A DNA stretch of 64,000 nt from NCBI GenBank assembly GCA_030765065.1, contig CM060989.1, positions 63,564,001 through 63,628,000 of the forward strand, read 5' to 3'. Positions 1-11,522 of the stretch are shown here, one piece after another. The notes under the pieces were generated by a model, which saw only the letters and a list, made by a program, of their open reading frames with translations, was not told where the DNA came from and did not search any database. The position numbers and the translations under genes were made by a program. The DNA comes from Deroplatys truncata. Its lineage: Eukaryota; Arthropoda; Insecta; Mantodea; Mantidae. Position 1 is the stretch's first letter. Each line of letters starts with the position of its first letter.

Positions 1-172
1 GGTCAAAATTTTAACCATAAAATTTAAATATTATACTTCATCATATTGTCACCAGGATAAATGCTACAGACATGTCTAAAATTACAAGCTACAAGTGAAA
101 ACCAATAACTAGGACATAAAAACAATTAAAGGAATACATTTTATTCTCAACATTTATGCACATGAAACTTAC

Positions 173-332
173 CAAGTAAATTAGACTTGACTGTAATGCT
201 AAGATGTGTCGTGCTACGAAGAAGTTCCAAAGCTTTTGCATGATTCATGTGTTCAAAGCTCTGATTGTTCACTTTGAGAATTTGGTCTCCCCGCTTCAGG
301 CCTACATCTTCAGCTTTAGACTTTTTGTCGAC
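173..332 (-). CDS. Gef26: PDZ-GEF exon: second half of PDZ domain
   Basis: This exon encodes 53 codons plus one base of a Rap1/Rap2 guanine-nucleotide exchange factor of the PDZ-GEF family (dizzy/Gef26; RAPGEF2/6). The acceptor is TCTTAG before GTCGAC and the donor is G/GTAAGT, read on the minus strand. The translation contains [12 protein letters not shown] and [10 protein letters not shown], the conserved back half of the PDZ fold (beta-D, alpha-B, beta-F). It joins in phase 0 to the exon at 6598-6886, completing [19 protein letters not shown]. The PDZ domain is expected to bind C-terminal peptides of membrane partners and place the GEF at cell junctions; that is family knowledge. The RA and RasGEF catalytic domains lie beyond the left window edge. 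Confidence 0.93.
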
Positions 333-671
333 CTAAGAGACAAAGTTCACCAAAATGTTAACAAATTTTATAAAAAACTCCTTCTTACACCCATGTATAG
401 TGATGTAGTTAATATCAGTGATTAGAAAAATTGATGTATACAACTTATCGTTTTAAAGGGCCATGTTTCAGAAGTGTTTCCTTCTGAAATTGTCCTGTTA
501 GAAAAGACATGAAGTGATGTGTGGTTTATCTAATCCGACTATTTCTATTCACTGATAGTAAATAATGTAATATTTGCTATCGCTTAATTCAAAATCTTTT
601 TAATACAAAGAAATAAAAAATCAATTCAACCAATGGGAAAGGCATTACTTCAACCCAAACTGTCTTTCTCT

Positions 672-1609
672 TGAGGCAGTATTTTAATACCTGAATAATT
701 TCAATTGTATTTTATATAAAAGTAAATTCAATAAGAGCCCGCCTTGAAACAATATGTATGTAATAATTATTTGAATTGTATGTAACAGTTATTGCAACTG
801 CTTATTTTTATTGTAAACATGTTTTATAAATGTTATGTGAATACATTATATACTTTAATAATGCAATAGCTGTGAGATAATAAGTTTTAAGTTGCTAACA
901 ATGAGGTAATAATGAGGTAACCTTGTAGCAATAATGAGTTAGAGTGTTTGAAAAGTTACCAGTCATGATTATATCAAAGATAAGGTAAATTCAGTAACAG
1001 TTTAAAATTAGCCAATCAATAGCAGGAAAAAGTTTAAGTAACATGCAGATATTCTATTGGACTAGAATTAGCCAATCAGAGACTTGAAATACTGAAGCTT
1101 ACAGTTTTAATCGTTTAAAGTTGTTCAGTTGCTGGCAAGCCTTGGTGGTGAACAGATGTAAGATGTGTTCTCTACGAGTGAATCGTAAAATATGTATACG
1201 CGCTAAGTGAAAGTATTGAAGATTCTCACAGTTCTTAAAAAGTGTAGTGCTTTATAAAAATGTGCAAGAACTAATGAAAGAAGTGAATTTAAAAACTTAA
1301 ATTCTGTGATGTCTACAATCATTGTCACACCGCACCCTAATTTAGAGATATGTAACTCTACAAACAAGACTGACGCAGCCGAGGCAAATTCAAACATAAA
1401 TAATATATACAAACAGTTTTAATAACAAAGTTAAATATTATAGTGTAAAACTTGGAGTGTAATAACAAAAACACATCTTGAAATCAGCTTCTCGTACGTA
1501 GCAGCATATTGCGTAATAACAGTAACTATTACGTAACCAAACAAAACAGAAGCAGCACAACATAACCTTCTTCAAGTTTAAAAAATACGTAAGACAAACA
1601 ACTTCTTCA
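672..1609. mobile_element. Solo-LTR-like repeat, family B copy 1
   Basis: A 938-bp AT-rich non-coding repeat begins TGAGGCAGTATTTT and ends ACTTCTTCA, so it has TG...CA ends. It is flanked by a perfect 4-bp duplication CTCT (668-671 and 1610-1613). Two further copies occur at 4942 and 35897. TG...CA ends plus a 4-bp duplication fit a solo LTR of a Gypsy-like element; no internal coding region is attached. It lies in the PDZ-GEF intron between the exons at 173 and 6598. Confidence 0.75.
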
Positions 1610-2095
1610 CTCTAACACGACTGCAATGCACATTCACAGTATCTAAGCTTTCTTTCCTGTTTTTTCTTTCTTTCTTTCTTTATGCACATATCTAGTTCTG
1701 GTTATCATTGAGATCTTATTATGCATACTTGTTTTCTATCTTGTGATGTGTTCTATAGTGTAATAGTACTGCTTATTTTTCTATTTCACTGTTTTTATGC
1801 TCTTTAGCCGATTTTTTATATTTTCTAAGTACCTTTTTTCTCGGTCTTAATTAATTTCGTATACTCTGGGTTTTCTGAATAAAGGTACTTTTTCTGTCCT
1901 TTTGGAGTTTTGAGATTTTTAATGTGGTGTTTGTTTTTTGATGCTCTGAAGATTATTTTCAAAATTTACACATGCTCAAGGTTCTGCCTCCTTATGTTTT
2001 ATATTTACTACTTCATAATGCCTACTCAGATCATATTATCTTTAGTGTTATTTTGGACAGTTTATGTTTTTGGATTTGAGAGTACTTATAACTTA

Positions 2096-2348
2096 TTCCC
2101 GAGGTCACGCGTTCAAACCCAGTGGAGGGCGATGGATTTTTCGGGTGTAAAACTCCTTAGCATGGCTTCCTTTGGAAGGGAAGTAAAGCCGGTGCTCCCG
2201 TGTCGTAGATTTACGCATGTAAAAGAACCTTAAGGCTGACAAAGGGGCCTCTGAGCAAAATTTCTGGTCTTTCATACCCAATATAGACTGGAATGCTATG
2301 AACCATAGTAGTTAAAGAGTGTCCATAAATAGAAATCAATTTCATTTC
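2096..2348 (+). mobile_element. tRNA-derived SINE family A, 5'-truncated
   Basis: The copy starts inside the tRNA-like head at TTCCCGAGGTCACG, keeps the B-box-like GTTCAAACC, and continues through the body shared with the copies at 13998, 34716 and 51610 (GGCGATGGATTTTTCGGG, then AGTAAAGCCGG and GCCTCTGAGCAAAAT). An 8-bp direct repeat ATAACTTA flanks it (2088-2095, 2349-2356), as expected for LINE-driven retroposition. No protein is encoded. Confidence 0.8.
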
Positions 2349-2438
2349 ATAACTTACTTTCTAGAGTTACTAAAGGCAACAATGACATTTTTTCACCACT
2401 ATGGGATGTCACTAGAATATGGCGATATTCAGGATATA

Positions 2439-4049
2439 CAGTGGAATCTCGTTAGCACGTTCCTCATTAACACGTTTTCCCGTGTATTGCGTTGAATTAT
2501 AAAAGTCCCGGCACAAAATGTATCAAATGCATTAATAACGTTCGTTTAGTACGTTTTCTCGCTCCCGCTTACTACGTTCGAAGTTTGATGCCCTCATTCG
2601 CTATTTTGGCCAATGCCAATGCTTGGTCGGTCGGTATTAATAGTCATTTTTGAGAACATAAAAGTAACGGTCCAGCGGGAGTAGATTTACTACATTCAAA
2701 GTTAGATGTTCTCATTCGCTACTTTGGTCAAACCAGGCGGGATGGAACCGGCAGCCAATACCATGCATGTACGTATTTGTGGGACGCGTTTTGTGTGTGT
2801 GTGGGGGGGGAGGCTTTAGTGACGCTCTTTGGTGTTCTGCGGTGACGTTTTAGTTTAACAGTGGCTTGGTGTGGTTAGTTTATGCTGTTGAGTGTTGACG
2901 AAACGTAAAAGTATTTTAACTTTTTGTTTGCAATGGAGAAAAAGAAAGTGCGGCAAATAACCAACAGTGAAAAACTGAAAATCCTTGAGGAAGTAGATCG
3001 CAATCCAAATATGAAACGTGTGGATATAGCGCGGAAGTTAAACATTCCTCCGTCAACCTTAAACACAATTGTTAGCAAACGTAAACTAATTGAAACTGCT
3101 TTTGAAGAAGGAAAAAAGCCTGGATAACTTCTGCCGTCTTTGAAAATTTCTTACGAGCATGGGACGCAAGACTGGGCATAAGAAGCAGGAAAATTGCACT
3201 GTTTATTGATCAGTGTGCTGCTCATCCACCAACTGTTTCAAATTTAAGAAACATAAAGATCATTTTCTTCCCAGCAAACTGCATGAGTAAGCTACAACCT
3301 TTAGATCAAGGCATAATTCGGTGCATGAAACATGCGTATCGTAAGAGGCTGGTACTGAGAAGGTTGGCTGCACTGAAATCGACGACAAGAAAAATCACCG
3401 TCTTAGATGCCATGCATTTTATTAGAACTGCTTGGGATTGTGTGACGCAAGATACCATTAGGAACTGCTTTAATAAAGCCGGTTTTTGCCAAGTTCTTGG
3501 TGATGAAATTACGCAGGAAGACGAGTTTTCCGAGAGTGAAGAATGGCGCCAAATAGCAGACGATGCCGGCGTGTCTTTCGAAAACTATGTAAACATTGAC
3601 AATGAAATTCCAGTGTGTGAAACAGCGACGATAGATGAAATACTTGAAGAACAAGTGAAAGATGAAGCATTAGTGGGAGACGAAAGTGACGATGAACCAG
3701 ATCCTGAGCCAGTACCTACAGTGTCAGAAGCCATGCAGGCAATGGACATAGTGAAGCGATATGTGTGCAGTTTCGAAGTTGATGATGATGTAATGACTTT
3801 ACTAAACAAGATGGACAGTAAAATTTTGGCATTAAAACCAACAAAGCAATCAACTATCGATATGTATTTCAAACCAATGTAAATAGTGTCTATATTTCAC
3901 ATCCATTTTTGAGGTAAGATGTATTATTAGATTTTATTACATAAATATGTTCTTAAGTTGCAGATTATGTATTTTCGTTAACACGTTTTCCCGTCTATGA
4001 CGTCCAAATCCTTGGGTCCCCGTAAAAACGTACTAACGAGATTTTACTG
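2439..4049 (+). mobile_element. Tigger (pogo) element, internally deleted
   Basis: Terminal inverted repeats begin CAGTGGAATCTCGTTAGCAC on the left and CAGTAAAATCTCGTTAGTAC on the right (read inward). The element is flanked by a TA duplication (2437-2438, 4050-4051). At 1.6 kb it is shorter than autonomous Tiggers (usually over 2 kb). It encodes the two ends of a transposase but lacks the middle. It sits in a PDZ-GEF intron, antisense to the host gene. Confidence 0.93.
2933..3882 (+). pseudogene. Tigger transposase, central deletion
   Basis: The first part (2933-3127) encodes a CENP-B-type N-terminal helix-turn-helix (RVDIARKLNIPPSTLNTIV). The reading frame then stops, and a different frame, open from about 3130 to 3882, encodes the C-terminal half of the DDE nuclease. 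It keeps IDQCAAHP (second catalytic Asp) and KLQPLDQG (third Asp, about 31 residues later), followed by an acidic tail. The segment with the first catalytic Asp and the second DNA-binding half is missing. The frame change at about 3125 marks the deletion junction. It cannot encode a working transposase, though the ends could be mobilised in trans. Confidence 0.9.
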
Positions 4050-4312
4050 TATTGAAGAAAGAGTGAGTCGACTCAAGATACTCTTTGCTCCACTTACTAC
4101 ATATTACATGCAGGACATGTTTTGTGATGCATTCCCCACATCTTCCGCTACTATGCGTTGACTGACTTCGGAGTAGAATTCCGGTTCTCTGGTGCCATCT
4201 GTTGACCGATTGATGAACTTAGTGATGAGATCTCTTCCCGGTGGTATATCAAAGTTCATCAGTTGCTCTTGGAACTTTTTGATGTATATTTTCTCCCACA
4301 AGCTCAAGGTTT

Positions 4313-4900
4313 TAACCCCAAATCACACCAACATGCAATATTCAACAGTTTATAAACACCCCTCTTAAAGAAATAGAATACAAGAATGAATATGAACACA
4401 TCGTAACAACAGCAAAAGCCAACAGATTCGACAAATATATGATAGACACAAAAATCAACAAGTTCACCAGAGAAAAGCAAATCAGACAGATTACGACTCT
4501 TGCACCAATTGAAGAAAATTGTAGATACAAGAGAATTGCTTTCCACCCTTGGGCCTTCCACAAATTCCAGAAGACTTTCAAGATAACCCTGGCACCATAC
4601 AATAAATTCAGCTTAGGAAAGATGTTAAAATCTAGCACTACTAATAGTATTCCACATAAAAAGAAACAAGGTATATATCAGATAAACTGCAAAGATTGTG
4701 ACAAAATATACATAGGGAAGACCAAGAGGAACATTGGAACCAGGCTACTGCAACATCAGATATAAACAGTTAGACAGGTCTGCTGTAGCGAACCATTTTT
4801 GGAAAGAGAACCACACAGTAGAAAAGGAAGCAGAATTACTAAAGTACGTCAAGAAACTGCTAGAATTAAGCTAGAATTCTCAGTGACAACAAGAAAAAGA
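4313..4900 (+). pseudogene. Penelope-like element, GIY-YIG endonuclease fragment
   Basis: The reading frame at 4439-4762 contains GIYQINCKDCDKIYIGKTKR, the GIY-YIG endonuclease core found at the C-terminus of Penelope-like retroelement polymerases, including the Cys-rich CKDCDK between the two halves. An upstream segment (IRQITTLAPIEENC, then KTFKITLAPYNKFS) matches the linker region of this family in style. A frame break follows near 4760; residual homology (RSAVAEHFWKENH) continues in another frame to about 4860. The reverse transcriptase domain is absent, so this is a 5'-truncated, dead copy. Confidence 0.82.
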
Positions 4901-4941
4901 GCATGATGTACAGTGTTTATTGCATTTATATTATTTACATT

Positions 4942-5980
4942 TGAGGCAGTATTTTAATGCTAAATAATATTAATTGTATTTTTATTATAATTAAATTCAA
5001 TAACAGCCCACCTTGAAAACAACATGTATATAATTATTATTTAAATTGTATGTAAGTCATTGCAAATACTTATTTTTATTTGTAAACATATTTATTAATG
5101 TTATGTAAATGTTTATATACTGTAATACTGCAAAAAAACTGTGAGAATAATACGTTTTAGGATGTTAATAATGTAATTTTTTGAAAATAATTTGTCTGGA
5201 GTTTTAAAAAAATACTGGTCATGAAAAGATTGGTAATGATGTAATTTCACTTACAGTTTGGAATTAGCCAATCAACAGTAAAGAAACGTTTTAGTTTGAA
5301 TACTTAAATTCTATTGGACTAGAATTAGCCAATAAGAAACTAGCATTACCGAAGCTTCAAGGTTTTTACCATTAAGATTAGTCAGTCGCAGGCATGATGT
5401 TATAGAGTGCAGATGTAAAAGTTGCGGACAAGATGTGATAGCGTATAGATGCCAAAAATTTGTGTTCTCCGCTAGTAAATACATTAAGAATGTGTAAAGT
5501 GCTCACAGTTTTCTTTTATAAAGTGTTGTGTTTTATAAATGTGCAAGTATAAAGAAATAAAAAGAAGTGAAATTAAAAAGTAAATTCTGTGACGTTTTTA
5601 ATTTTTATCATATCACGACCTGAACAAGAACTTTTGATTCTATAGTCCGACTGAAGCAGCCGCAGCAGATTTAAATAATATTACGTAAAACAAGCATCAT
5701 CTTCACTACAAAGTTTGGCGTCCCAAGCATCAACCAACTTCAAAGTGTATCTTCATTACGTAACCTAAATACATTTTCAAAGTGACGCACATATGTGGGG
5801 GCTTTTCTCATCTCACATCCAGCTAAATAACTTCTTCAAAGTTGGCAACAAACACGAGGCTCAATAACATTATCAAAGTGGCGTACAACTGTGGGGGCAA
5901 CTCCTCCAAACAACTACGTAACATATAAACTACCGCAAATTGGCATCCTCAACGAGGAGCTAAATAATTACATAACAGCA
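4942..5980. mobile_element. LTR-like repeat, family B copy 2
   Basis: It starts TGAGGCAGTATTTTAATGC like the copies at 672 and 35897 and follows the 35897 copy closely to about 5890, for example at CTTTGGCGTCCCAAGC-like and GTGGCGTACAACTGTGGGG blocks. The right end near 5980 (ACTTTTTCA) is uncertain because the expected CATT duplication is not found there. It immediately follows the Penelope fragment. Confidence 0.6.
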
Positions 5981-6597
5981 CACTTTTTCAAATATACGTA
6001 ATAATATTATGTAACCTATAAACCACTGCAATATATACAAGGCAAGTACACATATAAATGCTGGAAAAGTTGAAGTATTATTTGCAACAAACAGAAATTT
6101 ATAATGATCATAACCTGACTGTTTACTTATACAGATAGCTGCCTCCTGAAGAGTAAATACTTTTATTGAATTTGGGGAATGCCCCCATAATCTACTCCAT
6201 ACAATGACAAGAAAGAGCATGATATACAGTGTTTAGTTCATTTATATTATTTACATTTACCTGTGTATGAAGGACATACAGAATTCTTGACAATTTATTA
6301 CACATATTTGTTATATTATAATTCCACAGAAAGTAAAAAACCAAGTAATTTTATAGCAGAATTAGTACTAATATTTAAAAAACTAATTTTTGACGCTACA
6401 GATACCCAGGGAAGATAAGAGAACCCCTGATTAGTTGGCCAGCAGCCAAAAATGAGAACAATAGGTCCTCGAAACATGTCCTGCCAGTTAAGTGGAGCTA
6501 TATGACTGCTTAACAAAAATTTACTTTCCACAATTTAAATGACAGTGAGTTATGTATATCTAAAAACATAAAATCAATAATCACTGAAAATTCTTAC
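5981..6597. other. Intron sequence with 58-bp duplicated patch
   Basis: No gene is supported here. Positions 6204-6260 repeat about 58 bp seen at 4884-4941, directly left of the family B copy. Otherwise the stretch is ordinary AT-rich intron leading to the PDZ-GEF exon donor at 6597. Confidence 0.5.
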
Positions 6598-6886
6598 CTT
6601 CGATATGAAAATTCCAAAACCCCTCTCATGGCCACCAAGGATGGAGAAGTGGAGCACCTCATCACGTGACGGCCTAGCAAGTGTTACATTGCGCACTCTA
6701 GCCTTTGCCGCACAAGCAATATTGAGTAACCTCAACTGTCCCTGCATGTTCTCTTTTTCCAGTCCCATTTCAAATTTCTCTAGGAATTCCATCATTACTG
6801 GATCTGTCTCGAAGTCCGTGAAGTGGTTGTTTACCCACAGTAGTACAACACGTGTCACTTTGTCCCGCACCGCTGGATCATTGAAC
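6598..6886 (-). CDS. Gef26: PDZ-GEF exon: REM domain end and start of PDZ
   Basis: This exon encodes one leading base (completing Trp) plus 96 codons. The acceptor is GTGAACAG and the donor is AAG/GTAAGA on the minus strand. It begins [20 protein letters not shown], the second half of the RasGEF N-terminal (REM) domain that buttresses the catalytic domain in Rap GEFs. It then runs through [16 protein letters not shown] to the start of the PDZ domain, [21 protein letters not shown] is the carboxylate-binding loop (GLGF-like). The reading frame is fully open and joins both neighbours without adjustment. The family assignment is very secure. Confidence 0.97.
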
Positions 6887-7436
6887 CTGTTCACATCATA
6901 ACATATTTCTTATTAAACAGTACAGCATTTAACTCGTTTTACTACTCTGAGGGCGGCATGCACCAACCTAGAGTAAGCTCTACCTCCTATTAAAGTTAAC
7001 ACACTACAACTTCCATACAAGTACAGTACTTCCGAAGCATTTTACTGCTTTCAGATACTGCTGAAGTAAATTACTACGAAGTAAATAGATCACAAATATA
7101 AGTTATACAAATATAACTTACTCTCATGTTTTGGTTGGAGTAATTCACTTGTCGAACTACAATACTGAATCATATTTGGAGGAAGATATTTTGAGTGTGC
7201 ATGGATTACTTCGATTAAATTGATGATCTCAACAAAGAAAACAACCAGAGTATGAGAGTGCATATAATACGGGTAAGGCGAGAATCTTTTATATTCCTTT
7301 TGAGCCTACCTCGAGAGCATTTACAACAAAATTCATGACATGAATTTAGCTGTATCGCCCAAACTGCAACATCTATGCATTCTGCAAGTGTTTCGTACAG
7401 GAATATTTCAGATAGTTACACGCAATCTTATAAACA
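6887..7436. other. Intron stretch without recognised feature
   Basis: AT-rich sequence between the PDZ-GEF exon acceptor and a SINE. I see no coding or structured element in it. Confidence 0.4.
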
Positions 7437-7548
7437 TTCACCATAGGCCAATCATCTCAGAGCTGGGAATCGAACCCCAGATCCTCAGAACGAGAGCCAG
7501 AAATGAAACCACTGTGCTACCCTGATACCCTTGACAACCACCTTTATA
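7437..7548 (-). mobile_element. tRNA-headed SINE
   Basis: Read on the minus strand it contains TAGCACAGTGG (A-box-like) and GGGTTCGATTCCC (B box), separated as in a tRNA. The cloverleaf is imperfect and a SINE-like body continues leftward. It lies directly beside the left end of the second Tigger copy. Confidence 0.65.
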
Positions 7549-8663
7549 TATTATACAGTAAAATCTTCTTAGTACGTTTTTGCATGGACCCAAGGATTTT
7601 GGACATTGTGGATAGGAAAGTGTGTTAACGAAAATATAAAATCTGCCATTTAAGAACATAATTATGTAATTAAATCAAATAATTACTATGCTTCCATGGG
7701 GAATTGAAACCCATTTGAGTCCAATTCCATACTGAATACGATCCATGTTTCCATGTTAAATTCAATACATTTTGAGATTGATTTGGATACACAAAGTCCG
7801 AGAATAAATAATTCAAGCTTTTATGTTGGTCAACTTGGATTTACATTGGCAAACCTGTTAAACATATGCTAATTTCTTTGTATAATTTAAGCAGGTTGTG
7901 AGATTAGTGAATGTTTTTGAGAGGAATAAATTGCAAATTATGGAAGCGATAAGTGGCTTTGCTGTATGATTTATTACACATGTGATAATTTCCACTAGGA
8001 ACAAAATGACAAGTGTGCATCATGTTATGAGTGCAATAAAAGATAGTATCTTTGACATATTCACTACAATTTCAATATGGTAGGGTTTCCATACAACAAA
8101 TTTCAATCCGATCCTATTTTCCAAGAGGAAAGTTTTGTTTTAGCATTTTTCTCTTCTCCAAAAGCAGTTTCAATTAGTTTACATTTTCTGACAATTCTGT
8201 TTAAGGTTGAAGAGGGAATATTTAACCCATTAACGCCTAGCGTGGCCGTATGGTAATGCACGTAACACATTCTTAAAGTTGTTATTGTGCTTTCAAAAAT
8301 TACGCTGGAGGCTTGGTACCACTGCTAATCACTCTGTAAAGGAACTACGTTTATGACAATGTAGTTTTTATTGTCATGCTTGTTACAATAATAATAAGGA
8401 TTGTTTGAAAGCTGTTATCGCTGAATATGGAGCAGAAATGGACATCCGTTTCGAGTAAGTATATTTTTATAAGCTTAGAGTGATTATGTGGATTATTTCT
8501 TGGTAGTATATTTCTTTGTATAGTGCAATATATATTCTCTGGGAGTTACAGTGTGATTCAGAGAAAAACAGGTGAAATTATGGCTTCCTAATTCCAATAT
8601 TACCATATGGCAATGCTAGGCGGATATACTCAGTAAGACGTATATTTTTTTATATTGTTTCAG

Positions 8664-10330
8664 GAAAGGACTTTCTCTTGCTGAAGCACTGGAGATAACT
8701 TACAGTGATGATATTGATGGTGATGTGTTTATTGAGCCACCAGTATCAAACGTAGACACAGATGAAGATTCTGGAAATGAGGATGAAGGAGTATTATCTG
8801 ACATATTGTCAGTTACTGGCTAACATTCAAGTGAGATTATCAAACAACAAAAGAACAGATGTTGACCAAAACGAGTACAAACCATCGGTACACATCCACA
8901 CTAGAGGTAGCTGCACCTGAAATTGTATCAACCTCGATATCCAAAAATGTTATCAAATGAGCAGCTGAGACAGAAACAACTGAAAAACGATGGGAGAAAG
9001 GAGCTGATTTTGACATAGATAGACCTACTGAATTCCCCTCTCCAGATTATTTAAGATATGAACACATGCCAGTAACTGAAATTTTTTAATTTCAATTTTC
9101 ATTTCTCAGGTATTATGGCTATTCTGCCATTTGGCACTATTAGAGAAAATAGAATTCCTAAAGGATGCCCGCTGGAAAACAAACAATTATTCTCTAAAAA
9201 AGATCGTGGGCACATTTTGAGACAACATTAAAGAAGAATAATGGATTGCTTTATGTCCAATGGATGTATAATTTAGTAGTCACATTTATCTCTTCATGTG
9301 GTGCACAAGAAGTTGGTTAAATAAAGAGATTTCCACAACAGCAGAAGCAAAATGCAATGATTCCAAGGCCAAGGCTAGTCGTCAAATACAACATCTTTAT
9401 GGTAGGTAATGACCTATAAATACGGGACCGGGTCTGCCAATGCGAGACCACACCCTCGCAAACCCAGGAGAAACTCGTGGGCCTTTCCATTAGGAGCGGT
9501 GCCTATTTTATATACCGCCCCCCCCCCTGCCTGGTCGAAATCGGGCCAGGACACCTCCCGCACCGACCCTTCCAAGCAGGGACGGAAGTGGATACGCCAC
9601 TTACGCGCGTCAGGCCATCAGGTCGAACCCTACTGGGGGAGACTACCAAACAACCTCGCTGGGGCCGACAGTTTCTAGCTACCGTCTATCAGCTATCCCT
9701 CATGGCTGGTGCCGGAGAGTCTTGAGGCGTCTCACAACCCCACCTGGGCGGAATTAACCTAGCCAGGCATACCTTATCACCCATGGGTATCGGGAACCAC
9801 TGCCCCGCCGAGTCCATCCCAATCCGAACAACTCCCTTTCGGGAGGGGCTCAGATGTTTCACCCGGCGTACTTCTGGTAATGTCAGAAGTACCACGAGTG
9901 CTAAGGGTCCGCAGCGCCCGCACCACGGCAGCTGAAGGGGTCAGAACCCCCCCTTACGGGGGTAGGTACTGACCAGATGGATCAGAATATTGCCTGCTGT
10001 CGCATTGGGATACGAAGCAAAAAATGGTACTGGCCTTTGTTTGGTGAATGCTAGATATGGCCATTCAAAACAGCTGCATTTCAAAAGAGAAATAGCTACC
10101 ATCTATCTCAAGAGATTCCAGACTGTACCAAAAGGAGTAGGAAGACCAGCAGCTTCACGGATATCTCTTAGCGGTCGCATATAAGATTTTATAACATTTG
10201 ACAGAACTGGCCACCTTGTCCAGCCAACAGAAGGAAAAAAAAGGTGCTAATCACAACTGCAAATCAAGTGTGAGAACAATGTGCCTGAAGTGTGGTGTTG
10301 GATTGTGTATCAACTTCCCTTCATACTCGT
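8664..10330 (+). pseudogene. piggyBac transposase, degraded and interrupted
   Basis: The N-terminal piece (about 8664-8820) reads KGLSLAEALEITYSDD and DTDEDSGNEDEGV, the acidic leader of PGBD-type transposases. Middle pieces at 9110-9400 include FGTIRENRIPKGCPL. The C-terminal part after the retroposon (9988-10180) includes HSKQLHFKREIATIYLKR, and at 10235-10310 a Cys/His tail (MCLKCGVGLCINF) like the piggyBac zinc-binding domain. Multiple stops and frameshifts separate these pieces, so no functional enzyme is encoded. Confidence 0.85.
9405..9975 (+). mobile_element. GC-rich retroposon, family C copy 1
   Basis: A sharply GC-rich block of about 570 bp interrupts the piggyBac transposase pseudogene. 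It shares near-identical stretches with 37813-38105 read in reverse: GGAAGTGGATACGCCA followed by TTACGCGCGTCA, and later CGCCGAGTCCA and CGAACAACTCC. Local hairpins such as GGGTTCTGACC-like and CCCCTTACGGGGG are present. No convincing protein is encoded. It may be a SINE or the 3' end of a non-LTR element. Confidence 0.65.
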
Positions 10331-10663
10331 TAGATTATGTGTGATTTTACAAATGTAGAAATTACTGATGTGTATATACCATAAGTGAACTTTTGTAGAA
10401 TAACAGAATATGTCTTCTTACTTAGGTCAAATTGTTACACTTTTGTTGTAGACAGTATTACCTTTAGTAATGATGTAGAATAGTAGCCTGCTGAAGATTC
10501 AGAATACAATTTCTTAATGAACATTATACACCATAAGACTAGATAGTGGAAGCGCCTAGCGTTACCATATGGTAACGGCAAATATATTCAAAACTGAGTA
10601 ATAAACACTTATTTTTGTATTTTATTCAAAACATTTATTTTACTTAGAGACATAACACATAAA

Positions 10664-11522
10664 AAAATCTGATGTGTTACACTCACATGACTTTCTCTAC
10701 TCTTGTACAATCTATTTTTACAAACGCCTATTCTCCATATGCTTCATGTTAATCGAGATATCGAGATGTCAATCTTATTGGTAATTTTCTTGTAGATGCA
10801 AGGGGAATATGGTAGCTTTTAAGCGATGGTCAAATATTTTAACGCTGGTTGCTATGCGGTGCATTCCATTCTCTTTGCAAGTCCAGGACATAAAAAAATG
10901 AATAACGAATTTGAGAAGAAGTATAAGTATTGGAAAATTTAAGGGAATAACAAGCAATATCTCGAAAACGGTTCACTCAACAAAAGAAATGTATATGACA
11001 TAAGTTGTGTATTTTAACGAGATCTACATTTTTTGTGTAGTAAAATTTTGTCTATCTCTTATGGTTTACCAGTTATGCAAAAGTCGTTCACAATGAAGAA
11101 TACTTTTGGAGACATTCCCAGAAAATTCGAGATATACATTTCATTTCTCATGACATTATCTTAAACATATGATATTTTAATCAAAATCGTTAGAGCCATT
11201 TTTGAGAAAATTAAAATTTTCGAAAAATGTTCCATGTAAAGGGTAGTCTGGGGTGGGGGGATTTTCTTGAAAAGCTTCGTGTCGCATCTCTGGAAGATAC
11301 TGAACCTAAATACCAAGTTTGGTGTTTATCCGACTGTTCGTTTTTGAGTTATGCTGTTCACAGACACACACACACACAGACACACACACGGACATGTTTC
11401 CAAAAATGCTTTTTTTGGATTCAGGAGGTCTCAAAACATGTATTTCCGGTGAAATCTCGGTATCGAATTTTTGGGTGGAATGCAATACTTCCCCTACTTA
11501 CTATACGTAGTAGAGAAAGTAA
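10664..11522 (+). mobile_element. Family H element H1 (Helentron-derived-like)
   Basis: Complete copy of the most abundant repeat in the window. The left end is AAAATCTGATGTGTTACACT, with subterminal CTTTCTCTACT. An internal CACACA/GACA microsatellite lies at 11363-11390. The right end is the imperfect hairpin TACTTCCCCTACTTA-loop-TAGTAGAGAAAGTAA. It is inserted in the piggyBac 3' region. Open frames inside it recur in every copy only because the repeat is conserved, not because it codes. Confidence 0.88.

Noticed and set aside
2924..3882. Domesticated CENP-B/jerky-like host gene
   Set aside because: TIRs, TA duplication, central deletion and frame change show an ordinary defective Tigger copy; the first catalytic Asp segment is missing.
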